The notes below the pieces were generated by a model that ran no database searches, had not been told where the DNA came from, and saw only the letters and a program-made list of their open reading frames with translations. Both the position numbers and the translations under genes were made by a program. A stretch of DNA of 64,000 nt from Chryseobacterium sp. H1D6B (lineage in GTDB: Bacteria > Bacteroidota > Bacteroidia > Flavobacteriales > Weeksellaceae). The stretch is from contig NZ_JARXVJ010000001.1 of NCBI RefSeq assembly GCF_029892445.1, forward strand, positions 124,001 through 188,000, given 5' to 3'. Of this stretch, positions 8,408 through 16,116 are shown piece after piece (position 1 is the first letter of the stretch; each line of letters starts with the position of its first letter).

Positions 8408-9994
8408 ATGAAAACCGATGCACTTCAAAAGATCCTTGCAGAAGATACGCTTTCTAAAGAATCCAAAGACAAGCTGCAGGCACTGCATGAAAATATTTCA
8501 TCCAAAGAGTTTTCAGATCTGCTGGACGCTGCAGGAAGCCAGTATGTAGAATTTGTACAGGAAGGCGGCGGAGTCTGGGGAAGTGCACTGGTAGGCTATT
8601 TATATGGTCTTGAAATTTTTGGGATCCGTTTTTTGAAAATTGCCGGAACGAGCGCAGGAGCGATCAATACCATGCTTATCGCCGCCTGTAAAACGAAAGA
8701 AGAGTCTAAGAGTGAAGTCATCAAAGAAATCCTCTTTAACTGGAACTTTGCAGATTTCATGGATGGAAAACCGTATGTAAGAACGACCATTCATGCGATG
8801 CTGAATAATAAGAATTTTCTTAAAATCAATGCCGTAATAGCTGCTGTCACGATGATCATTCTGGTTATTGCCCCCTTTGCAATTCCATCGGAAAAAACAT
8901 GGGAAGCAAAACTGCTTTTTCTGGTTCCTCTAATTCCAGTTATTATCGGCTTCTTTTATATTAAAAAACTGTACGACGATTTCAGGAAGCACAACAGCGG
9001 ACTGAATCCCGGCAATACTTTTTTAAATACAATGACAAAGGTTCTGGAAGGATTCGGAATAAAAACGGTAGCGGGCCTGAACGAAAAATTTGTACAGAAA
9101 GAACATGACCTTAATCTTAATTACCGTTACGGAAACGGAATGGAATATTATACCATCGCCTTAAACAGCATAGAAAAAATCAAGAATAAAAATATAGAAC
9201 ATATCGACCAGACACAGTACAGAATATTTTATGAAAGTGCTGTAAACAACGATTATTACAAGAATAATCCTTTCTATCTTTTAAAATCTGAATATGTAGT
9301 CATCACCACCGACATTAATGCCAAGATAAAGGTAGAACTGCCGACCATGGCTAATTTATACTGGTCTGAAGAAGAATTGAAACACGCAAGCCCCGCTGAA
9401 TTTGTCCGCGCTTCGATGTCGGTTCCTTTCTTTTTTGAACCTTTCCAGAAAAGTATTGACAAAAATGACAGTTCTGTAAAATACGCGTGGAAATTCTGGA
9501 TGAATATGAAGCAGGAAGACATCTATCCGGTGGGCGTTTTTATTGATGGCGGCAGTATTTCCAATTTCCCGATCGATCTTTTTCATTCGAGTGATGTTTT
9601 TTATCCCAGGCTTCCCTTGTTCGGGGTACAGCTGACGAGCGATTCTGAAATTAAATCTGAAAAAGGAAAAACCAGTGAAGAAATTTTAAAAACTCCTTTT
9701 TCCTATGCCGGAAATATTATCGGAACCCTGAAAGGCTTTAATGATAAGTCTTTTCTCACCAAGCATTCATTCTATAATTTATTCAGCATCAAAACCGTCA
9801 ACTGCGGAACAAGCAGCTGGCTGAATTTCTTTATGAAAAGAGAGGAAAAAGAACAGCTCTTCAATGCAGGATTTCTGGCGGCTCTGGATTTCCTCAATCA
9901 ATTCGACTGGGAAAAGTACAAATACGAAAGAATGATGGTTGCCATGAAGGAGAAAAAGATTTTGAAGGAGGAGGATACAAAGACGGTGGGATGA
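8408..9994 (+). CDS. patatin-like phospholipase with two membrane helices
   Basis: 528 residues. The patatin oxyanion motif EGGGVWG (about 52-58), nucleophile motif GTSAG (Ser82) and catalytic Asp in IDGG (about 380) give an intact Ser-Asp dyad, so lipid acyl hydrolase activity is likely. Between the motifs lie two hydrophobic segments (about 140-160 and 167-186), so the enzyme is probably anchored in the inner membrane by a helical hairpin insert. No signal peptide is seen. The stop codon lies in a sequence nearly identical to the end of a palindromic repeat found just downstream, so the last few residues may derive from that repeat. Monocistronic. Physiological lipid unknown. Confidence 0.85.
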   Translation: MKTDALQKILAEDTLSKESKDKLQALHENISSKEFSDLLDAAGSQYVEFVQEGGGVWGSALVGYLYGLEIFGIRFLKIAGTSAGAINTMLIAACKTKEESKSEVIKEILFNWNFADFMDGKPYVRTTIHAMLNNKNFLKINAVIAAVTMIILVIAPFAIPSEKTWEAKLLFLVPLIPVIIGFFYIKKLYDDFRKHNSGLNPGNTFLNTMTKVLEGFGIKTVAGLNEKFVQKEHDLNLNYRYGNGMEYYTIALNSIEKIKNKNIEHIDQTQYRIFYESAVNNDYYKNNPFYLLKSEYVVITTDINAKIKVELPTMANLYWSEEELKHASPAEFVRASMSVPFFFEPFQKSIDKNDSSVKYAWKFWMNMKQEDIYPVGVFIDGGSISNFPIDLFHSSDVFYPRLPLFGVQLTSDSEIKSEKGKTSEEILKTPFSYAGNIIGTLKGFNDKSFLTKHSFYNLFSIKTVNCGTSSWLNFFMKREEKEQLFNAGFLAALDFLNQFDWEKYKYERMMVAMKEKKILKEEDTKTVG

Positions 9995-10019
9995 CAAACT
10001 TGATGCTTTTATCACACAC

Positions 10020-10104
10020 TGTCATTCAGAATGGAACGAAAGTGCAGTGAAAAATCTCTAAAATAAAACGTTTAAAATGAGATTCCTCCTGCGTCGGAAT
10101 GACA
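10020..10104. repeat. palindromic interspersed repeat, TGTCATTC...GAATGACA
   Basis: An 85-base element with terminal inverted repeats TGTCATTC/GAATGACA and an inner inverted pair near AATCTC/GAGATT. It belongs to the same family as the copies at 18227-18520, 8256 and 57157. No coding capacity. Confidence 0.75.
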
Positions 10105-10127
10105 AACTTGATGTATAATATTAAAAA

Positions 10128-10658
10128 TTACAGTCCATCAATAAACTCCAGAAACATCGGCACACTTCTCTCGATCCATTCTGCTGAGGCATCCCGTTCA
10201 ATGCCGTAGTAGACAAATGGTTCTTTGTAATCTGCTTTGATATAATCAAAAGTCAGTTCAAAAGGAGTGGTAAGCTCTTTCATGGTGTATTTATATTCAC
10301 CGGATGCAGTATATCCGTCTTCATCAATTCCTGCTGTAATGGCTAAAGCGATCTTCTTTCCTGCTGCTTTATAGCCACTGTTACTTCCGTACGCCCAGCC
10401 GTAAAGAACAACCTCATCAAACCATTTTTTTAAAAGCGGCGGACTGCTGAACCAGTAAAAAGGAAACTGAAAAATAATTTTATCGTGAGATTCCACCAAT
10501 CCCTGCTCTTTTAAGATATCTAATTTTTCGTCAGGATAAGCTTTGTATAATTCGTGAACGGTATATTTTCCGGGATATTTATTTAATTCTTCGATCCATC
10601 TTTTATTGATTAAAGAAGTTTCAATATTGGGATGAACTACAATCACTAATGTCTTCAT
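10128..10658 (-). CDS. NAD(P)H-dependent quinone oxidoreductase, flavodoxin fold
   Basis: 176 residues of the flavodoxin-fold NAD(P)H oxidoreductase family (MdaB/KefF/YwrO-like). Visible features are the N-terminal LVIVVHP strand with phosphate-binding segment, FQFPFYWFSSPPLLKKWFDE (about 63-82), characteristic of the family, and a glycine-rich stretch near YGSNSGYKAAGKK. It would bind FMN or FAD and reduce quinones or electrophiles in the cytosol. It diverges from an HxlR regulator at 10751. That pairing is typical of electrophile- or redox-responsive quinone reductases, so repression by HxlR is likely. Full length; no signal peptide. Confidence 0.85.
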   Translation of the reverse strand: MKTLVIVVHPNIETSLINKRWIEELNKYPGKYTVHELYKAYPDEKLDILKEQGLVESHDKIIFQFPFYWFSSPPLLKKWFDEVVLYGWAYGSNSGYKAAGKKIALAITAGIDEDGYTASGEYKYTMKELTTPFELTFDYIKADYKEPFVYYGIERDASAEWIERSVPMFLEFIDGL

Positions 10659-10678
10659 TGTATTTTAAATTTCTACTG

Positions 10679-10711
10679 CAAAAATAATTCATGTAACTTA
10701 CATTTTGTACA
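10679..10711 (-). promoter_or_regulatory. promoter and candidate HxlR operator of the quinone reductase
   Basis: On the minus strand a TATTTTTG -7 box (10679-10686) lies 20 bases before the quinone reductase ATG. The perfect palindrome TGTAACTTACA (10692-10702) falls between it and the -33 region, with a nearby TGTACA (10706-10711). A dimeric repressor bound there would block the promoter. Operator function is inference. Confidence 0.45.
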
Positions 10712-10750
10712 TTAGCATCCAATTGTCTGGTACTATAAAAAAGGTAAGTA

Positions 10751-11125
10751 ATGAGTAAAATAAAGGAAACATCCACCAATTTCGCCAACAAAAAAGCCCT
10801 TGCAGATGAGTGTCTTGAGCTTTATGCATCTCATGTAATCGGCGGGCAATGGTCTTTAGCGATCTGCTGTTATCTGATCAATGGAAAAATGAGATTTGGA
10901 GAGCTCAGAAAAAAGCTTCCAACCATCACCGAACGTATGCTTACGCTGCAGCTTCGGAAATTAGAAGAGAATAAAATCGTAACACGGACTGTGTTTGCAG
11001 AAGTTCCGCCCCGCGTGGAATATGAGCTGACTGAAGTGGGTTACAAACTAAAAAATATCATTGAAGAGCTAGAAAAATGGGGAAAAGAGCATAAAGAAGT
11101 TATAAATCATACTGAAAATTGTTAG
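10751..11125 (+). CDS. HxlR-family transcriptional regulator
   Basis: 124 residues matching the HxlR winged-helix family: GGQWSLAICCYLINGKMRFGEL (helices and start of the recognition region, about 32-53), RMLTLQLRKLEENKIV and PPRVEYELTEVGYKL (wing). Family members are small homodimers that often sense electrophiles through an N-terminal cysteine; Cys14 (ADECLEL) and Cys35/36 are candidates. It diverges from the quinone reductase gene and probably controls it. A palindrome in the shared intergenic region is a plausible binding site. Confidence 0.88.
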   Translation: MSKIKETSTNFANKKALADECLELYASHVIGGQWSLAICCYLINGKMRFGELRKKLPTITERMLTLQLRKLEENKIVTRTVFAEVPPRVEYELTEVGYKLKNIIEELEKWGKEHKEVINHTENC

Positions 11126-11149
11126 TGATAAAAATTAATTAAAGTTTTT

Positions 11150-11205
11150 TATTCAACGTTCTCGATACAAAATTATTCTTCAAATAATTTCACTCGAACT
11201 GACGG
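11150..11205. repeat. 56-bp direct repeat, copy 1, part of a TTCTCGATAC inverted-repeat element
   Basis: Identical over 56 bases to 11297-11352. It starts TATTCAACGTTCTCGATAC. Its TTCTCGATAC (11159-11168) pairs with GTATCGAGAA at 11279-11288, giving a roughly 130-base palindromic, non-coding element. Confidence 0.8.
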
Positions 11206-11278
11206 TGAAAGAAAGATTCTAAATGACCAGCAATTTTTATCACCAACACCCGTCATTTCAAGTAGATTTTGAAAAATC

Positions 11279-11288
11279 GTATCGAGAA
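11279..11288. repeat. right inverted repeat GTATCGAGAA of the 11159-11288 element
   Basis: Exact inverse of TTCTCGATAC at 11159-11168. The inner flanks also pair approximately (CTTGAAATGACGG-like against TCGAACTGACGG-like), so the whole segment resembles a small non-autonomous palindromic element. Confidence 0.65.
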
Positions 11289-11296
11289 ACTCTTTC

Positions 11297-11352
11297 TATT
11301 CAACGTTCTCGATACAAAATTATTCTTCAAATAATTTCACTCGAACTGACGG
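11297..11352. repeat. 56-bp direct repeat, copy 2
   Basis: Exact second copy of 11150-11205, lacking the right half of the palindrome and ending 20 bases before the tag stop codon. Two copies only, without regular spacers, so it is not a CRISPR array. Confidence 0.8.
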
Positions 11353-11372
11353 CAGATGGAACGTAAGGTTTT

Positions 11373-11924
11373 TTACACCTTTTTCCACATCGGTTCATGT
11401 TTCAAAATAGTTTGATAGACCAGACAGTTCTCGGAATGTGCTCCTTTCAAAAATCCGATACTCATTAAAAACTCATTTACAATTTCTCCTCCTGTAAATT
11501 TAAAAGTTTTCTTAAATAACTTCATCCATTCCGGAAGCGTTTTCGGATGATGATGTTCCAGCCATTTTTCAAAAGAACCGAATTCTTTCTGTAATTCAAT
11601 AATTGTTTTAGCATTTTCAATGGCGGCGTTTACTTTTAATTTATTCCTGATAATTCCGCTGTCATTTAATAATCTTTCACGGTCTTCTTCTGTGTAGGCA
11701 GCCACTTTTTTAATATTGAAACTGCTGTATGCATTTCTAAAGTTTTCTTCTTTTTTAAGGATTGTTTCCCAGCTGAGACCAGCCTGATTGATCTCCATAA
11801 TAAGCCTTCCGAACAGCTCATTATCATCATGAATGGGAAAACCATAATGGTTGTCGTGGTACTTTTTATGCAGTTCTTTTCTGCTCTCAGGCTGCATATT
11901 TTCTATTGCTGAACAATAACTCAT
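11373..11924 (-). CDS. tag: DNA-3-methyladenine glycosylase I
   Basis: 183 residues of the Tag family, which excises 3-methyladenine from alkylated DNA in base excision repair. The zinc-site residues are in place: Cys4, His23 (KKYHDNHYG), His163 and Cys167 in GAHSENC. The catalytic-site glutamate lies in MEINQAGLSW (about 44). Length fits the family. Its start overlaps the stop of the upstream MazG-like gene as TAATG, so the two are translationally coupled. With the AraC-type gene before them they form an apparent three-gene minus-strand operon. Whether the operon responds to alkylation is not shown by the sequence. Confidence 0.93.
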   Translation of the reverse strand: MSYCSAIENMQPESRKELHKKYHDNHYGFPIHDDNELFGRLIMEINQAGLSWETILKKEENFRNAYSSFNIKKVAAYTEEDRERLLNDSGIIRNKLKVNAAIENAKTIIELQKEFGSFEKWLEHHHPKTLPEWMKLFKKTFKFTGGEIVNEFLMSIGFLKGAHSENCLVYQTILKHEPMWKKV

Positions 11925-12244
11925 TATTTAAGTATTTCTTCTGTTTTGGTTAAAAATGTATTCAATGCCTGCTTAATATCAACACCCGTTCTGTCTGCCA
12001 GTACAATCAGCCACCAGATATTTTCACCTAATTTATGCTCGAGCTCTTCTATGGAGTTTGGTTTTGTCCATGTCTTTTCATGTGACATTACATTTCGTCC
12101 TACCAAGCCTGCATCTGTCAGATACGCCAAAGCATCTTGCTCTAACGTCCATTCTTTACCGTTCTGTTGAGTTTCCAGTTGGTGGTACTGCCCTCTGACT
12201 GCTAAAGAGCGTTGGATGATTGTATCTAAATTATTCTGATCCAT
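11924..12244 (-). CDS. MazG-like family protein
   Basis: 106 residues, likely all-alpha. The segment EELEHKLGENIWWLIVLADRTGVDI (about 67-91) matches the MazG/nucleotide pyrophosphohydrolase-like fold, with ExxE-type acidic residues and a C-terminal acid/Asp pair that would bind Mg2+. A role in hydrolysing non-canonical or damaged nucleoside triphosphates would fit its place before the tag glycosylase gene, but this is inference. It overlaps the AraC-type gene upstream by 14 bases and tag downstream by one base (TAATG). The catalytic acid set is only partly recognisable by eye, so activity is uncertain. Confidence 0.65.
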   Translation of the reverse strand: MDQNNLDTIIQRSLAVRGQYHQLETQQNGKEWTLEQDALAYLTDAGLVGRNVMSHEKTWTKPNSIEELEHKLGENIWWLIVLADRTGVDIKQALNTFLTKTEEILK

Positions 12245-13166
12245 TGTCTTTTATGTTTAGGAAAGATTGTTTAAATTCATTAGGCGTAAGGGATGTTTTC
12301 CTTTTAAAAAGCTTGCTGAATGACTGAGGATGCTCAAAACCTAATTGGTATGCTGTTTCTGAAACGGAAAGCTGAGATCCTGACAAATAATCTTTTGCTT
12401 TTTCAATAAGTCTTTCATGAATGTGGTGCTGTGCATTCTGCCCTGTATGATGCCGGAGCATGTCACTTAAATATCTCGGGGTAAGATGCAGCTGTAAAGC
12501 TATATATTCCACTGTCGGGAGCCCCTTTATTCCTTTTTCATTATCGAAATAATCATCCAAAAGTTTTTCCATACTGGAAAGCAGATCATTATTCACCGAT
12601 TTTCTGGTAATAAACTGCCTGTTATAAAAACGATTGCTGTAGGTAAGCAGCAATTCTATCTGTGAAATAATGACATCCTGGCTGAAGTGGTCTATTCTTT
12701 CATTCAGCTCATTGTGAATGCTGTCGAAAACATCCGTAATTGTTTTCTTTTCTTTATCGGAAAGATACAAAGCCTCTGATGCCGAATAGGAAAAGAACCC
12801 ATACTTTTTTATTTTTTCTGCTAAACTGTAAGGTCTTATAAAATCTGGGTGAATATGTAAAGACATCCCGCTGTAGTCAGCTTCTTCATATTCCATTCTA
12901 AGGATCTGGCCGGGTGCTACAAAGGACATTCCCCCTTCCTGAAAATCATAATATCCCTGCCCGTACCGGATCTTTCCGTTGAATTTTGTTTTAAAAGAGA
13001 TCTTATAAAAATCAGATTTCATTCCCTGTTCAAAGTCTGCAGGGTTAAAATGGATTTCTCCATAGTCCATAATACTGATCAGCGGATGCTGCGGTGCGGG
13101 CTTTCCCATCGCTTCATGCAGCACTGATAATGAACGGAAATGAAGAGGTGATTTGGGCGTTTTCAT
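12231..13166 (-). CDS. AraC-family transcriptional regulator
   Basis: 311 residues. The N-terminal 180 residues form a cupin-like sensor region (FVAPGQILRMEY, MSLHIHPDFI). The C-terminal 100 residues hold the two AraC helix-turn-helix motifs: VEYIALQLHLTPRYLSDMLR (about 225-244) and SVSETAYQLGFEHPQSFSKLFKR (about 270-292), the second being the highly conserved one. It overlaps the MazG-like gene, so it heads an operon with a repair gene, while an SDR gene lies just upstream on the same strand. Such regulators often control a neighbouring oxidoreductase; the SDR at 13235 is the obvious candidate. A TATATTTG box ends four bases before the ATG. Confidence 0.88.
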   Translation of the reverse strand: MKTPKSPLHFRSLSVLHEAMGKPAPQHPLISIMDYGEIHFNPADFEQGMKSDFYKISFKTKFNGKIRYGQGYYDFQEGGMSFVAPGQILRMEYEEADYSGMSLHIHPDFIRPYSLAEKIKKYGFFSYSASEALYLSDKEKKTITDVFDSIHNELNERIDHFSQDVIISQIELLLTYSNRFYNRQFITRKSVNNDLLSSMEKLLDDYFDNEKGIKGLPTVEYIALQLHLTPRYLSDMLRHHTGQNAQHHIHERLIEKAKDYLSGSQLSVSETAYQLGFEHPQSFSKLFKRKTSLTPNEFKQSFLNIKDNGSE

Positions 13167-13170
13167 AGTA

Positions 13171-13178
13171 CAAATATA
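13171..13178 (-). promoter_or_regulatory. -7 element TATATTTG, four bases before the araC-type ATG
   Basis: Minus-strand TAnnTTTG match ending four bases before the ATG at 13166, so transcription should begin at or next to the start codon (possible leaderless mRNA). No clear -33 element, as often seen in activator-dependent promoters. Confidence 0.5.
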
Positions 13179-13234
13179 AGATTGAATTGTGACATCAGTC
13201 TGTCAGCAGAATTTTTGGATATAAGAAAATTATT

Positions 13235-14041
13235 TTAAAATATAAACTGTGATTTTATTTTCTGTACCTGATTTTCTGCTCCAATGGTACTGCGTTCCTC
13301 GTATAATGCGGCGGCATCTTTCCCAGCAATATATCTCAGCTGGTCCTTTCCGTCTGTAGTTGCTTCATAGATAATTCCGGCTATGTATTCCGGTTTAGAG
13401 TAGTCCGCGATCTTTTCTGTACTGTATCCTTCCTGTACTTTAGAGATTAGTTTCTGGTATGCTTCATGATGGCCGCCGTCCATAGAACGTCCTGCAAAAT
13501 CGGTCTGTATTCCTCCCGGCGCAACTACTTTTACTTTCACACCAAACTGAGCCAGCTCATATCCCATAGATTCTGAAAAACCGTCTACTGCAAATTTGGT
13601 TGCACTGTAAATAGAACAAGTTGGAAACCCGATTAAACCAAAACTCGAGGTAATATTGATCAATACCCCGTCTTTTTTTTCTCTGAAATAAGGAGTAAAA
13701 GCTTTAGTGATACGGATGACGCCCATTAAATTGGTTTCAATCTGCATTTTGATCTGGTCGTCTGTAAAAGCTTCCAGCGGTCCTACCAGACCATATCCTG
13801 CATTATTAAGTACAACATCTACTTTGTACTCAGCCAGAACATGAGCAATTGTTTTCTCAAGCTGTTCTGCATTGGTGACGTCTAACTTTAAAACTGATAC
13901 ATTGTCCAATTGGGTAAGTTCTGTTTCGTTTTCAGGATTTCTCATCGTTGCAATTACATTCCAGCCTTTATTCTGAAATAATTTCGCTGTACTTTTACCC
14001 AGCCCTGAAGATGTTCCCGTAATAAAAATTGTCTTTTGCAT
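13235..14041 (-). CDS. SDR-family oxidoreductase
   Basis: 268 residues of the classical short-chain dehydrogenase family. The Rossmann motif TGTSSGLG lies at 8-15, the NNAG motif at about 79-82, the catalytic Ser in TSS at about 132, and Tyr145 and Lys149 in YSATK, so the active site is complete. Basic residues after the second strand (TMRNPEN) suggest NADP preference. Substrate unknown. It lies 68 bases upstream of an AraC-type regulator on the same strand and diverges from an exported alpha/beta hydrolase. Confidence 0.9.
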   Translation of the reverse strand: MQKTIFITGTSSGLGKSTAKLFQNKGWNVIATMRNPENETELTQLDNVSVLKLDVTNAEQLEKTIAHVLAEYKVDVVLNNAGYGLVGPLEAFTDDQIKMQIETNLMGVIRITKAFTPYFREKKDGVLINITSSFGLIGFPTCSIYSATKFAVDGFSESMGYELAQFGVKVKVVAPGGIQTDFAGRSMDGGHHEAYQKLISKVQEGYSTEKIADYSKPEYIAGIIYEATTDGKDQLRYIAGKDAAALYEERSTIGAENQVQKIKSQFIF

Positions 14042-14172
14042 TGTAATTTGTTATTTATAATGCAAAGATCCTCAGAAGCTGAAAATTAAAAGTAGCCATA
14101 TTGAGGATGATTGTAGCTGTTTTGACGAAACCTAATAAATGAGTAGTTTTAGCAAAATAAAAAATAGAATAC

Positions 14173-15087
14173 ATGAAACAGCTTTTACTGTTCCTTTTTT
14201 CAATAATTTTCACTGCTGTTGAGGCTCAAAATATGTATTCTAAAGACTACGGAAGCAGAGAAAATCCTCCAGTTATCTTTATCCACGGCGGACCCAGCGG
14301 AAATTCGACCTTATTTGAATCTGCTGCAGCACAAGAGTTAGCAGATAAAGGGTTTTACGTTATTGTGTATGACAGACGCGGCGAAGGAAGGTCTAAGGAT
14401 GAAAATGCATCAATGACTTTTAAAGAAAGCTTTGAGGATCTCCAGCAGCTCTATAAAAAATATCAAATAAAAAAAGCAGTTATTCTGGGACACAGCTTTG
14501 GCGGTATTGTTGCGACCCTGTTTACGAACCAATATCCTGAAAAAGTAAATTCCTTGATTCTTGCCGGCGCTTTATTTTCTCAGCAGGAAACGTATGATCA
14601 TATTTTGAAGCTGGCCGAAAAGAAATTTAAAAATGATCCTGAGAAAATTAAACAGATTTCCGAGATTAAAAATTTAAACAAAAACTCTGCTGCTTACAGA
14701 AAAAGATGCTATGAAACAGCAAGTGATATGAATCTCTTTACAATGCCTGATCCAACTACAGAAAGTAAGCAGTTAAGAAATGAGTATGAAGCTGGTGATT
14801 TCTATAAAAACAATTACAGAAACCCAAATTCTCCAATTAAGTTTTATCAAAACGAAAGTCAAAATAATGTTGACAATAAAGCTGTTTTAAAAAGTATAAA
14901 AAAGAAAGGAGTCCCTATTTTTGCAGTCTATGGAAAAAATGACGGGATATTTTCAGACAAGCAGCTGAACGACATGAAAAATATAACGGGAAAAGAAAAT
15001 TTCAAAATCATAGAGAACTGCTCCCACTATCTTTTTGTTGACCAGCGTGATGAATTTTTAAAGTTTGTCGTGCTTAAGCTGCAATAA
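14173..15087 (+). CDS. exported alpha/beta hydrolase
   Basis: 304 residues with an N-terminal signal peptide (MKQLLLFLFSIIFTAVEAQ). The fold begins with FIHGGPSGN (oxyanion region HGG, about 38-40). The nucleophile is Ser108 in LGHSFGG, the acid Asp is in VYGKNDG (about 257) and the base His is in ENCSHYLF (about 285). The HGGPSG motif resembles proline iminopeptidase-type hydrolases, so a periplasmic or outer-membrane peptidase or esterase is possible. The gene is monocistronic and convergent with an HxlR gene. Substrate cannot be named. Confidence 0.85.
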   Translation: MKQLLLFLFSIIFTAVEAQNMYSKDYGSRENPPVIFIHGGPSGNSTLFESAAAQELADKGFYVIVYDRRGEGRSKDENASMTFKESFEDLQQLYKKYQIKKAVILGHSFGGIVATLFTNQYPEKVNSLILAGALFSQQETYDHILKLAEKKFKNDPEKIKQISEIKNLNKNSAAYRKRCYETASDMNLFTMPDPTTESKQLRNEYEAGDFYKNNYRNPNSPIKFYQNESQNNVDNKAVLKSIKKKGVPIFAVYGKNDGIFSDKQLNDMKNITGKENFKIIENCSHYLFVDQRDEFLKFVVLKLQ

Positions 15088-15132
15088 AATATCCCTCCGA
15101 ATCTTAGTTTCTACAAAGACAAATTTTAAAAC

Positions 15133-15148
15133 CTTCCAGTGCTGGAAG
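15133..15148. terminator. small hairpin between convergent hydrolase and HxlR genes
   Basis: CTTCCAG pairs with CTGGAAG over a two-base loop next to the HxlR stop codon. A wider pair, AATCTTAG (15100) with CTAAGATT (15149), encloses it. It is weak because no T-run follows. Confidence 0.35.
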
Positions 15149-15496
15149 CTAAGATTCAATTAAACTATGGAACGTTTCTTTATAGCCTTCGCCCCAGCTT
15201 TTCATAGCGTAAAGAACTTCCAATAAACTGTCTCCCCCCGTTGTTAAAGAATATTCAACTTTCGGCGGTAAGACATTGTAAATCTTCTTTGTAATGATCC
15301 CATGAAATTCTAATTCAGACAGCTGCTGGTTTAAAACTCTTGCAGACGCCTGCGGAATAGATTTATGCAGTTCAGACGGGCGCTTCATTCCTTTATTGAT
15401 ATTGGCTAGTAAATTAGCTTTCCACTTCCCTCCTATCACTTCTATTGCTATATTTAAACCACAGCTTAAATCTTTGGGTATTTTTTTCTCGTACAT
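15149..15496 (-). CDS. HxlR-family transcriptional regulator
   Basis: 115 residues. HxlR signatures: a Cys near the N-terminus (LSCGLNIAIEVIGGKWKANLL, about 10-30), RPSELHKSIPQASARVLNQQL (recognition helix region) and VLPPKVEYSLTTGGDSL (wing). Cys12 is the usual redox- or electrophile-sensing position in this family. It diverges from a DUF1304 membrane protein gene and is likely to regulate it. The intergenic region carries a TATATTTG promoter box for this gene and a perfect 15-base inverted repeat. Second HxlR gene in the window; sequences differ clearly from the one at 10751. Confidence 0.88.
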   Translation of the reverse strand: MYEKKIPKDLSCGLNIAIEVIGGKWKANLLANINKGMKRPSELHKSIPQASARVLNQQLSELEFHGIITKKIYNVLPPKVEYSLTTGGDSLLEVLYAMKSWGEGYKETFHSLIES

Positions 15497-15504
15497 TTTA
15501 TATC

Positions 15505-15523
15505 ATTTGTAAGCACAAATATA
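15505..15523 (-). promoter_or_regulatory. promoter -7 box and small palindrome before hxlR-type gene
   Basis: TATATTTG (15516-15523, minus) overlaps the palindrome ATTTGT-AAGC-ACAAAT (15505-15520). A regulator bound here would cover the -7 box, so autoregulation is plausible. Confidence 0.45.
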
Positions 15524-15540
15524 AATAAATTTAAAGGGAT

Positions 15541-15577
15541 ACAGCGAAAATTATCAGTATAGGATAATTTTCGCTGT
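15541..15577. promoter_or_regulatory. perfect 15-bp inverted repeat in a divergent control region
   Basis: The arms ACAGCGAAAATTATC and GATAATTTTCGCTGT are perfect complements around AGTATAG. The repeat sits between the HxlR promoter and the DUF1304 gene with no T-run after it, so an operator or cruciform is more likely than a terminator. Function is inference. Confidence 0.5.
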
Positions 15578-15631
15578 AGTTGTTTAATTTGTTATATTAC
15601 TTAATCTTTGCAACTCAAAATTTTAACACTT

Positions 15632-16066
15632 ATGAACCTATCCCTTAACCGCTTTACAAAAGCATTAGTTGTTTTTGTAATAATCGATTTTTTACTATTC
15701 TTCATTTTAGAGGCCCTTTTTTGGATGGAGCCTTTCGTTTATACTATTCTGCTTGCTATGTTTGATAATCCGCCCGCCAGTTTAGACTATTCTATGCATG
15801 CTTTAGTGCTTAAAAAACTTTTTGTGAATCAGGGATTTTATAATTTGTTTTTAGCCTGCGGGGGCATTGCAGGTCTGTATTATATTCCTAAAAATAAAGC
15901 CGTTGGGTACGCACTGCTCTTATTAGTCTGTTTTTCCGCAGTTGGGGCAGGAATTGTACTGGCCGTTACCTCAAAGGCTTATATTTTAGCCTTTCTTCAG
16001 GCTGTACCGGCTGCAATAGCTTTTTCCCGGATATATCCGTCATTTAAAAAAGAATTAAATCAGTAA
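15632..16066 (+). CDS. DUF1304-family membrane protein
   Basis: 144 residues, four predicted membrane helices. Family features: an aromatic/Trp-rich first loop (EALFWMEPF), NQGFYNLFLACGGIAGLYY (about 70-88) and a C-terminal QAVPAAIAF. The ATG at 15632 is chosen; an in-frame TTG at 15608 would place polar residues before the first helix. The family's biochemical role is unknown. The divergent HxlR gene suggests control by a redox- or electrophile-sensing repressor. Confidence 0.8.
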   Translation: MNLSLNRFTKALVVFVIIDFLLFFILEALFWMEPFVYTILLAMFDNPPASLDYSMHALVLKKLFVNQGFYNLFLACGGIAGLYYIPKNKAVGYALLLLVCFSAVGAGIVLAVTSKAYILAFLQAVPAAIAFSRIYPSFKKELNQ

Positions 16067-16116
16067 AATCAAAAATCTTTAGCTGACTTGAATTAGAAAT
16101 CCGTAGTTTTGTCCAG

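Noticed and set aside
11150-11352. repeat pair considered as a CRISPR array
   Set aside because: There are only two 56-base copies, no regular spacers and no cas genes.
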